From Takakia lepidozioides (lineage: Eukaryota; Streptophyta; Takakiopsida; Takakiales; Takakiaceae), in NCBI GenBank assembly GCA_030704615.1, contig CM060734.1:992001-1056000 (forward strand): a DNA stretch of 64,000 nt, written 5' to 3'. The notes under the pieces were generated by a model that saw nothing but the letters and a program-made list of their open reading frames with translations, did not search any database and had not been told where the DNA came from. The position numbers and the translations under genes were made by a program. This document shows, piece by piece, positions 55,070 to 64,000 of this stretch (positions are counted from its first letter, which is position 1; each line of letters begins with the position of its first letter).

Positions 55070-56930
55070 GGGTCAGCACCACCTCTTTTCACAACTTGGT
55101 GAGCCCTTTGGCTTAAGGGAAGATCTCTCTCTTCCCCTGATTCACTTGCCTACTCTAACAATTCTCTCTCCCAGGCTTGCCCACTATCACCACATGCTCA
55201 ACCCTGTCACATCCAATCAGTACTGCCTCGTATTCATACCCAAGAGCCCAAAGATGCCCCAACTATCTCACCCTCTCCTGCTGCCAAAGCATTCTGCTAT
55301 TCCACCTTACCCCACTTCCCCAAAACACTGCCATTGGCATCCTCTATGGCCTCAGCTCAATCCCCGGTTCCTTCACTCTATGTCCTTACCCATTCCACCC
55401 AATTCAACCCCCCCCCCCCCCCCCGCCCATCTGCTGCCCAACCTCAGGTCCCCTTCTTCCTACCATGCTTTCCAGCTTCCCTTCAGCGACTATCTGTCCA
55501 ACCCAACACCCACCCAACTACCCACAAGCCAGCTAACCTTAATCATGTCTGCCTAGACTCCGCTAGACCCCTTTTGAGCAGCCCCTCTTCCAAGTCTACT
55601 CCCCTCCCCTCTGGGGCTGCCACATTCATGATAGCCACCACCCTAACAGTCTACCCCCCTCTTTACAATCTTGCCACAATGCCCGTACCCCTCTTAGCAC
55701 ATACAATATGATCTCACTCTACACTGCATCTTGTTCTAACCCTTACTTCATGATTGCAGGCTATCCATACAACACTTACTGCACAACACACCCACACTTC
55801 CCCCTATGGGGCTCCCTCACACAATGGTCCTCTATATTCCACTCAGTCAATTACATATGCCCCGCATATGTCCATTCAAATAATTTGCAAAAAGCTTCCA
55901 CACCCCTACCAATTACGCACATATGTTCTGCATATGTACACTCGTCACACCAGATCTGGCACCACAATCTCTCACCACAGAACTCTTGTGGCACCCTGCC
56001 CTGTCATCCCACAGAGCCCTCTACCCATTCCGAATTCCATCTCTCCAGCAATTACATATCATATGCCTACCCACCACTCACGAGGGCCCTCGTTGCCTCA
56101 CCATTTCATCCCTACCCCCTGCCCCCTCCCATCATCCGTGTCACCCCACCCCCCTTGCCCAGATTTGACCCATATGCCATGCCAAGCCCTGAAAGTGATT
56201 ACCTGTTATCTCACCAGCCCACTTCCCACAACCCAATCCCACACCCCCAATCCAAGACCCAATCAATTCTACTCCTACTTAACACCCTGCCACATGCAAT
56301 ACTTAGTATGCCTACACATATGCCCAAGCCCACACACTATATAGCACGTAGGAAACATAACCTGCCACCAATTTTCTCCCATCCCACGCTGCTTGACCAA
56401 CATAATTCCCACTGTCTAAACAAATATCACTGGGCCCTGCCCACCTCAACTCCATTTACAGCTCCTAGGTACCCCTGCCTGCACCCAATTTTAACCACAA
56501 ACAACACTAATGATATAAACCAAACTGCAGACTGCCAAAATTGCAACCTCTTAATACACAACTCTTCAAGCTGGATTAATTACCCCCCCCCCCCCCCCCC
56601 ATTACCCCCCCCCCCCCCCCCCCCCCCCCGTAATCACTACCTCCCACTAACCAAATCAGCGCCGACTCCCAACCTCAAACCACCACACCCACGGTACACA
56701 GTAAAAAGCTGTTTACTGACAAAGGCATGCCACCACCTTGTCATGCGTTTACACTTCTTAATACCTCTCCTTACTCCAGCACATCTCAGCCGCCACCCAG
56801 CCACAAAAGGCTAACGGCTCTAATTACTACTCCAAGACAACCCTGCCACCAGGCTACCTCACACTGCTGCCATACTGCCCCCACATATAGGCTGCAGCCA
56901 CACCAGTTTCCCAAGTTACTCTTGGTAATT
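55070..56930. other. C-biased, G-poor tract without supported genes
   Basis: About 1.9 kb in which the plus strand is very poor in G and rich in C/T/A, with pure C runs at about 55409-55426 and 56583-56630. Long plus-strand open frames (55708-56814 and others) result from this composition: the predicted protein is low-complexity Pro/Ser/Thr/His with no domain. I do not annotate it as coding. Confidence 0.7.
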
Positions 56931-57386
56931 TGGTAAACTCCCGGTAAATTGGTAAGAAATGATAAATCATGGTAATAAACAAAACCACTTTGTTACAACA
57001 CAGTTTTGATAGAACTGTTGGATAAGCCAATGATTAGTTGCCAAGTATACGAAGAATCCATGAGTTGTGTTCTTATACACATCCAAGTTTCAATATTGTG
57101 TCTATCATCCATCCAAATATAGACACTCTAAAAGTAATGTGTCTTGTGTGTTCTAAGAGAAAGGGTGTGTGCATGTCCTTTCATCAAGGGAGAGAGATCT
57201 ATCCTAAGAGTACATTAGCTTTATGACATAATTTATTAGACAACTAAGACAAACCAATGACCACTAGGTCGTGGAGGTTTTGTCTATAATGTGGTTTTGA
57301 ATGCTCATCTTCTTTCTTGTTGGAGTTAAACAAAGAGATATGGGGTTCCCAATCACACACCACAATACGGATCAGAGCCATATATT
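56931..57386. other. Nothing recognised
   Basis: AT-rich DNA between the C-biased tract and the hAT relic. Confidence 0.5.
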
Positions 57387-59150
57387 CTATTGGTTTTTCT
57401 TTTTTACATGAATTATGCATAACAATTTCAGATCTCCTCTAGGTTTATAATCATATCGAGGGTCATCTGGCCAATTTTTGATCACCATAACCAGCCTGTC
57501 AAGATTCTCAACCTGCAAACGACAACGACGGAGTGCTATGAGGACACCTGCAAGACTAAAAACTCGTTCGGTCTCAATTTGGGACCCCGGGATGCCAAAG
57601 ATTTGTTTGGCAAGATATGCAACGTTGGGAAATTGTTGCTCATGATCACGCCACCATAACAAGGGATCGGTTGTTGCAGTTATGAGGAACAATGAATCGC
57701 TGAAATAATGAAAGTTCAGCCTTCACTACTGCAGCACTTGCTTCTTTGTTTGATGCTCCCACACCAAACATATTGATGTCCTCATATGTTTCAGGAGATG
57801 AAACAACTTCAGACTCGCATGTAGCCGGGTTCAGCCGCTTAAAACAAACCATCAGCAAATGCAATAGACATTTCTGGTCATAGTCCTGAACAAGTTGTAC
57901 AGCAGCGTCACGGCCCACATAATTTGACACAAGTTTCAGCCCCTTGAAACGAGGATCCAACATAAGCGCAAACATGTTATGCGCCTTGCGTGCATCAAAA
58001 TGTTGTAGAAATGCAAGGAAAGGTTTGAGAAACATGTAACACCTCTTGTCGTATCCTACTTTTCAGTAGGAGAAGCTCCATTTCGAACACATCTGGCGGT
58101 TGCGTCTCCTCATCAAACTCCAACATCTCCCTTTGCATGATAACTGAGATGGATATGGACGCATTGAGTGCATCAGAAAGTAACCAATGACCTCGAGATT
58201 GGTTTGCCACACAAGCTGTCACGACAGATTTCAAAGAACTTGTAACAACCTCTGCAATAGCCCAGATTTGGGGCTTAGGAACTCTTTGCTGGAGCGTCAG
58301 ACTTTGACGACCATAACAAGTGACAATGGCCTCTTTGAACTCCATGGTTTCTTCAAACATTATCACCTTTGATGTAAATCTGGTTTTGACGGGAGTTTTC
58401 AGTTTCCGACGCCGTAACCCTGAATCCACACAGGCCTTGTTCTACTCAATTCTGCCCTTTCAACTTTTCTTGGTCCATGTGATTGTTTTTTGTGGTGACG
58501 GTTGAGCATCGGAAACTGAAATCTCCTTGAAATCTACACAAACTTTGGCCTCATTTGTTGCGTATTGGCATGCTTTAGACATCACATGTGCAAAGCATGT
58601 GCCCTCAAAAACTGTAAGGGATTCCAAAACATCGCATGATACGACAGATCTGAGAGCGGCAGCCATTGTGCTCAAATTACCTCCTTCATCCTTGACAAAG
58701 GCAATAATGCGTCTGGTCAAATCAAAACTGTCGAGTAAGGTTTTCAACTAAACTGCCATCGCTGCCCCTGATGTGTTAGACACTTCAAATAGACCCACAG
58801 TAACATGAACAGGAACCCACTTAGAACTAATGAAATTGATTACCAAGGCAAAAAGTGCTGACTCCACCCCTGCTCATCCATAAATCGAAGCTGACAGATG
58901 TAGAGACACAACTTCCAAGGGAAGGCAACACATGACGATCCATCGTCTTAGCAACCATTGACGGCAAAACCTCAACCACAAATTGTCTCCGAGAAGGAAA
59001 TATGACACGAGGATACCGCCTCAAAACCAATCTTCTAAGCCACAAATTTTCAACAGATGAGAGGGCTCTGTAACCTTTAGCAATGTAAAGTGTAAGGTCT
59101 TCCAAAAATTGCACTTGCTGCTCATCTATTTGCTTGTAAGGATTTGTGGA
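57387..59150 (-). pseudogene. hAT-family transposase relic
   Basis: Consecutive minus-strand frames give the transposase in order: SFDLWMSRGG (first catalytic Asp region), KDEGGNLSTMAAALRSV, FEGTCFAHVMSKAC, a TRFTSK segment, MLDPRFKGLKLV, and the C-terminal hAT dimerisation domain DPLLWWRDHEQQFPNVAYLA to SQIETERVFSLAG. Frame changes lie near 58790, 58450, 58010 and 57670; some may be introns. The 5' end is truncated at about 59150 beside the S1 element. hAT enzymes cut and paste DNA transposons. Confidence 0.9.
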
Positions 59151-59166
59151 CCCAAAGGAGGTTTGC

Positions 59167-59206
59167 TATTTCATGAGCATGAGCGGCATGAGCGGCATGA
59201 GCGGCA
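59167..59206. repeat. Short tandem repeat CATGAGCGG
   Basis: Four to five copies of a ~9-bp unit at the junction of the hAT relic and S1; related to the CATGAG motif in the S1 terminus. Confidence 0.7.
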
Positions 59207-59389
59207 TGAGCAGAGTAGTAACACAATCGGTTTTCATGAGCAGAAGTACAAATTTCGAAAATAAAAAACAATAAAAAACAATAATTTAATGCAATGTGTC
59301 AGAAAAAACAAATATATTATTCGGCCCCTTGAAGGAAAAATTGCACTTTTGACAGTTGTGCTCATGATATTTCGTCTTCCGCTCATGCC

Positions 59390-59700
59390 AATTCCCAGCG
59401 ACATGTGCAAATATGGCGCCGAATTTCGCGGTAATAGGGTCCGTAACCTGAAAAAACGGCGACGTATTTCGCGGCAATAGGTCTCTCTGGCGAAAAATGG
59501 TGCCGAATTCCGCGGCTATAGGTCCCCTCATGACAGGTAATTCGGCGCCATTTTTCCAGTGCATGTTCGGACTTAGCCAGTTTTCGGCCCAAAAAAGAGA
59601 AATTCGGCGTCATTTTTCCAGACACGGTACCAGTGCATGTTGGGACTTAGCCAGTTTTCGGCCCCAAAAAGAGAAATTCGGCGCCATTTTTCCAGAAATG
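59390..59700 (-). repeat. GGCGCC array of S1
   Basis: Counterpart of 31870-32310: repeated GAAATTCGGCGCCATTTTTCC and GGACTTAGCCAGTTTTCGG, with palindromic GGCGCC centres. Confidence 0.8.
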
Positions 59701-59850
59701 GCCCCACAACTGCTTCTGTTGGATCTCAGTTTGAATGGAATATTGCCTCATTCCAGGAGTTTTGGGGTGCATTTCATTACACTGCAAAAAAAAGTCTGAT
59801 ACAGCAAAATGCATTTGAAAATATCCTTATGGAGGATTCCGTTTGCCCCA

Positions 59851-61418
59851 TCAATGATTTCTGGAATCCCTAAGGAGGAGTTTGTGCAGCTCGTTCACGC
59901 TCAACGCCGGTGCATGAATAAAGTCATCAATAGTCACGTTCATCCTCAACCTCTTCAGGTAAATGTAATACAGATGCTTGCACGGATAATACTTCGAACC
60001 CTTCTTTGCTTCCATCAACGAGAAGTCCGTACAGTTGCAAGTCGGCTCCACTCCAATCGTAATTGTGTATACATCGTCGCGTACAGCCGAGCCGGCCGTT
60101 GCCATCCGATACACACGCCCAAGGCCGGGTGGGGGTATGTCCACGGAGCTCTGAATAGTGCAAGCCATCCCAAGAGCATTGGCAATCCGAGTCTCATTCA
60201 ACTTGTTGGGAGGGTGTCGTCTCTTCACTCTTCCGAATCGCATTGTGGGATGTGCAGAATTGTCCAATCCGTCTCTACTGGACCGAGCAGTCTGCAATGG
60301 CTGGGTCTGAGGAACCGGAAATGCGTGGGCCGGGATGTCTGTGCGTTGCACCATTCGAAATCCTGCTGCAGATAGAGCATCCGCCTCATTCTGAGAGAGG
60401 CTGCAACCCGGTGCAACAGGCCAGACGCCCGGAGGCTCCGGCATTCCCTGAATCCCGTACTTGGGCTTGCCAAATACACAGGTCATTATGTCGTGCCTAC
60501 AGAACCAAAATGTCTGCGTTGTGGCGTGAGCAAATGTGGGAGTAAAAAATCTACCGTTGAAACAAGGTGCAGGTACAGCACCGTGTGGGTTCCTCCGAAT
60601 CATCTCACCACAGCGTGCTCTCGTATCCACCCGGATGGCGCAACACTTCCCTCGAAATGCCGGCAATGTCCTCGCAATTCTCCACTGTGACTCCGACACT
60701 CTTGTCTCCACAATGGGAATGTTGTATTGCTTTACTACAGATGGCTCGTTATGTTGCCGGGGCACGTGCCCTGTGCTCAAAGGAGATGGCGATCTTGAAC
60801 GTGCAGGACTTCCGGTGCTCGACGAGACCTCCTCGGACAACATCACCGGACCACGAGGGAGCGTGCGAATATTCTTGTCAGCTCGCCATGAATCCTCTTC
60901 TCCGCCAGGTGCCTCGTCAAGTCTTCGTCTCACTGGACGGGTATGAACATCTCCTTCCAAATGTTGGCCTCTTCGCAGCAATGGCGTGTCCCGAAGGCCC
61001 TCTCGCAAGGCCGCCGCCCACTTCCGAGGATTCTTCGATCTAGAGGCAGTCCGCATCAGCATTTCCTGCCTGTCCGGCCCCAAGCCCCACTGTTTCCCTT
61101 TCAAGAACTCGTTGTACCTGCATTGCTGCATAATTGACCTCACAATGTCCTCCGTTGTGGCAGTGAGGATGTCCACCAGATGCGCCGCAGAGGAGGCACG
61201 CCAGGAAGAGTGCACTGATTCGGCCATGTTTGTCGTGGGCATGTCGGTGTCGGAGTCGAGACACATTTCCTGCACAAGCACATGTTTAGGTTACAAGCAA
61301 GTTACAAATATGGCCAAGAATAATATCCAACGGGACGCGAATTCGTGCAACTCACCTCCCGCATATAGTCGCCGAACTGGAGGAAACGATAATGCCACCA
61401 TGCTAGCCAACTGACCAT
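59851..61418 (-). CDS. SWIM zinc-finger, MULE-like transposase C-terminal protein
   Basis: Exon 1 61418-61356 (MVSWLAWWHYRFLQFGDYMRE end, donor GTGAGT), intron 61355-61270, exon 2 from 61269 (acceptor TTGTGCAG); both phase 0. Exon 2 contains TTNMAESVHSSWRASS, resembling the N-x-AES segment after the catalytic core of MULE transposases. It also has a basic/acidic linker, a Cys-rich stretch (GKCCAIRVDTRARCGEM, FWFCRHDIMTC) and a SWIM finger CNCTDFS ... CKHLYYIY near the C-terminus. About 497 codons, no stops. The catalytic DDE part is not seen upstream; the ORF stops at the repeat array, so it may be a truncated or domesticated piece. Near-identical 3' half in S2. Confidence 0.6.
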
Positions 61419-61439
61419 TGCTCCTTCGTCTGATTTCGG

Positions 61440-61640
61440 GCTAAGTCCCTAGACTGGCTGGCTCTGAACTGGAAATTCGGCGCCATTTTCCAGTTCCAGG
61501 CCGTATTGCCGTTCAGGGACTTAGCCATTTTCGGGCTAAGTCCCTAGACTGGGTGGCCCTGAAGTGGAAATTCGGCGCCATATTCCAGTTGTAGGCCCTA
61601 TTGCCGTTCAAGGACTTAGCCATTTTCGGACCTCATTGTG
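61440..61640. repeat. GGCGCC array between divergent genes
   Basis: Two ~100-bp units of CGGGCTAAGTCCCTAGACTGG, AAATTCGGCGCCAT and TTGCCGTTCAGGGACTTAGCC. Same motifs as in the S element 3' arrays. It separates the SWIM gene (minus) from the methyltransferase gene (plus) and might hold a shared promoter. Confidence 0.75.
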
Positions 61641-61656
61641 TTTTTCATGAATGCAG

Positions 61657-64000
61657 GTACTGTAAGTTCTCCCTTTTGGAGAAAGGTCATCTGTCTTTCG
61701 AGCCACCATTCTTCCTGGCATGGAGGAACCCTGGGGCTGACTCCATGTACACTGACGATATTGTGAAGGAGTGGCATCTGGAACATTTGCGTGATTGCCC
61801 TTGGTATGTGGACCTTCCGCCCGGCTCGCTCGACCCATCCGAGTTTCAATTGAAGCTGGATGCTGAATTCCGACGAAACCGGGCTCCGCTGCCTCCGTTG
61901 GGTGCAAAAGAGGCAAAAGCGCTTGCGAACTCCAGGAAAGCGGCAGAGCTTGCTCAGGCAGGAATTCAGGAGAAATTGCATGAGAAGAGTAAAGGTCAAA
62001 GGAAAAGGACAAGGAAACAGGTGACTGCAGTAACACCCAAAAAGAAGAAAACCATCGGGGCATCAGAGGAGGCGCAGGAGGGGACCCAAGAGAGTGACTC
62101 CGACGCCGATTTTGTTCAAGGTCCTGCGACTGCTGTTGCTCCTACCCAGTCCCCGGTCGTCCGGGTTCCCAAGTCAGTTCGGAGTGGGATTGGCTCTGCC
62201 AAGAAGTTGGCATTTGAGGGCGAGCCTACACGGCGGTATTCGGCGGTGACGTTTACGCACAGGCCAAAGCTAGAACCTCCAACCATCATCCAATGCGTCA
62301 ATGAGAGCTTCCTTGACGCTCTCGCTGCCAGGGCGAAGAAGGTGGCATACAACAAGTCTCTGGCGGAGCAGAAGGGGAAAGCCAAGAAGAGGGCTGCCGG
62401 TACAGAGCCTAAAGCACCCCTGGTTTTGAAGCCATGATGGAATTCTTCACGGCTGTGAGCACGAATTGCAAGAGCACTCGGGGGGGGGGTTGAGGTGGAG
62501 AGAGCTTGCGACATGATTCTCCTCGACATTCCAGATGGGGAGCTGCTGGAGGGCCTGGATGGTGTGCCCACCTGGAACAGGTTTACTGAGGACTACTGGA
62601 AAGCCGGGTTTGGGCTGGCGGGGATGCTTCTGGATGACGGTGGATGTGTGGTTGTCCTTGCCATGAGAGGGAAGACCACAGAGAATGCGGTGGCAAGGTG
62701 GACACCAAAAAGTGTCACCCCGGTCCTCCTCAGAAAATGGTTCTGCATCAGTACGCAGGGGTTGCGAACAGAGGGCCAAAGTGTAAGTTATCAATCTATT
62801 GCATTCACTTCATATTGTGGTGTATGTTAAGTAGACCCTGGAATTGATCCCTTCTTTGTTGGATGTGCAGACATTGGTGTTTGAGGCATATTGCTTTGTG
62901 AAGAGAGGGTCTACGTTCAAATTCCGCAACGACGGTCGTCTTGTTGATGCCGTTGTGGACCCTGTAACCTACGATGTCCTCTACAACTATGTGCCCCACT
63001 CTAGTATGCCGAAGGACACAAAGACAGGCAAACCGTGGCGGTACAGCCGGACCCGGAGCCCTGCTTTCATCCAAACCCTCATGGAGACGTGCTCGGATGT
63101 CCAAGGGCGGATTCTGGACCTCACATGCGGCACGGGTAAGCCTTCACGTGCTCAGTTTGTCCCCTGGCCCCATTGCAATTGCATGCCGCAAGCTATTAAC
63201 CGCCCGCTTTGTTCCTCAGGTGCTTCAATGTGGGCAGGGACGTTGTCCGACAGGCATGTGTTCGCCTTCGAGCCAGATACTGCCCTCCACAACTTGGAAC
63301 TTGCAGCGGCTGAACGTCTGCCGAAAGAGGAAGAGGCATCCTCGGAGGATGAGGAAAAATCCGAGAAGGAGCAGGGGGAGGAAGTTGGGATCGAGGCCGA
63401 GGAGCCCCCGGTTTACGAGTGAGTGGTGGCATTGTAAGTTGCCTCCAGATTTTGTGAGGCACCTCCCTCCGCTCTCTTATTTCATTGAAAACCCTTTCTG
63501 GTTGTGCTGGTATTGACATTCTTCAAGTGGATTTGTTCTTACTGTAGGATGCCAAGTACTGCCGGAGGGACGTCTACACCGGAGTTCATGGGCAGGAGGA
63601 ACGTGCCTTTTTTTGCCAGGGGGATTTCATGCCTAGTCCAGAAAGGGAGTACATCCTTCCTACTTATGCTGCCCGGCTTGCTTCGGTGTCCATTAGGAGG
63701 TGTTCCGAACGTAGTCGTGTACAGCAGATTTTAGACGAGGCAAGCCTCAAGAAAATGAAGATGAGGGAGGAGGCAACAGCTATTAGAGCCCGTCGGGCTC
63801 GTAGATTTGTGTTGGATTCTGCTGAGGAAAGTGGGGGAGAAGACGCAGAAGATTCCCAGGAGGTGAGGTGGACAGTCCCCCAAGGAGAGGACGGGATTTT
63901 TGAGAGGCATAGTGGAACTGATGCATCACAGAGCTCAGAGGATGAGGGGGATGAGGGGGATGAGGAAGAAGGTGGGGCAAGTTCCTCGGAGGGTGTAGGA
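61657..64000 (+). CDS. Permuted (beta-type) amino-methyltransferase-like protein, spliced, runs off window
   Basis: The first visible exon starts after TGAATGCAG at 61657 (YCKFSLLEKGHL). It continues through a lysine-rich, acidic linker, with nuclear-signal-like KKKK and KGQRKRTRK, to about 62435. The catalytic part has MILLDIPDGELLEGL (in the place of motif IV, normally [DNS]PPY), then GGCVVVLAM. An intron at 62783-62870 (AGT|GTAAGT, GTGCAG) follows. Motif X-like TRSPAFIQTLMETC leads into motif I ILDLTCGTGASMWAG, split by intron 63136-63219, then FAFEPD and a Glu-rich tail. A further intron starts at 63419 (GTGAGT) and ends at 63547, but the clearly coding frame after it (DAKYCRRDVYTG, then acidic SEDEGDEGDEEE) is one base out of phase. 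Two more shifts lie near the CCCC at 62419 and a G10 run at 62480-62489. IV-before-I order is that of bacterial N4/N6 amino-MTases; activity is uncertain because DPPY is degenerate. Confidence 0.55.

Larger units (their letters stand above)
59222..61440 (-). mobile_element. S1: SWIM-finger element
   Basis: The right-hand terminus (minus-strand 3') at 59222 is the same as in S2 (CAATCGGTTTTCATGAGCAG). It comprises the spliced SWIM ORF and the GGCGCC array downstream. The outer 5' limit is unclear: a second array of the same repeats lies at 61440-61640, so the element may extend into the methyltransferase gene. No terminal inverted repeat is proven. Confidence 0.65.

Noticed and set aside
55708-56814. 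368-codon open frame
   Set aside because: It is explained by G-poor composition; the product is low-complexity, has no domain and overlaps other frames of equal quality.
61601-61656. ATG at 61601 as the start of the methyltransferase gene
   Set aside because: The first codons lie within the GGCGCC repeat array and before a good splice acceptor (61655-61656), so coding probably begins at an internal exon.

Overview
The window looks like a repeat-dense nuclear region of a streptophyte (plant-lineage) genome. It has GT-AG introns, Ty3/gypsy chromoviruses primed by initiator-Met tRNA, hAT- and MULE-like DNA transposons, and fragments of plant-type genes (monodehydroascorbate reductase, DAR GTPase 3, LysM receptor-like kinase). 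A gypsy family here carries a C5-cytosine DNA methyltransferase. As I recall, retrotransposon-borne methyltransferases were reported in charophyte algae and dinoflagellates (work by de Mendoza and colleagues, 2018). Together with the plant genes this points to a charophyte alga; that assignment is inference.

Layout. 1-10898: an inverted duplication of ~1.76 kb arms (1-1761 / 7991-9757) plus a ~1 kb direct repeat, both carrying exons of an unidentified host gene. Chromovirus B1 (2351-7265, 5-bp target duplication ATGTG) is inserted in it. 10899-12871: the 3' end of a DNMT-gypsy (A2), its 528-bp LTR, a stray retropepsin fragment, and a second 528-bp LTR in opposite orientation. 12872-20016: near full-length chromovirus B2, nested inside that second LTR. 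20017-27478: DNMT-gypsy A1 on the minus strand. 27479-31183: an unknown ORF and broken host gene pieces. 31206-32483: truncated SWIM-finger transposon S2. 32488-38060: DNMT-gypsy A3, minus strand, lacking integrase. 38371-40307: kinase fragment and repeat C. 40944-45480: gag of another gypsy (D) with a long leader. 46190-50790: satellite-like DNA with a 120-bp monomer. 50957-52119: foldback elements. 52369-53994: a kinase-like pseudogene. 54290-56930: hairpin minisatellite, ACGT cluster and a strongly C-biased tract. 57387-59150: hAT transposase relic. 59222-61440: S1 element with a spliced SWIM-finger ORF. 61657-64000: a spliced gene encoding a permuted amino-methyltransferase-like domain.

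The most interesting system is the A family. Comparing A1, A2 and A3 gives an ancestral single frame: Gag, retropepsin, C5-DNA methyltransferase, an in-frame UAG in a tobamovirus-type readthrough context (UAG CAA CCA, the same in both copies that reach it), then reverse transcriptase, RNase H and integrase ending in a PHD finger. The element would thus write DNA methylation and read chromatin, with methyltransferase made upstream of a leaky stop, so at Gag-like rather than Pol-like levels. At the other end of the window a second, unrelated methyltransferase-like gene (beta-type motif order, IV before X-I) sits head-to-head with a transposon-type SWIM gene. Nearly all transposon frames are broken, so the window is mostly a graveyard of nested, chimeric elements.
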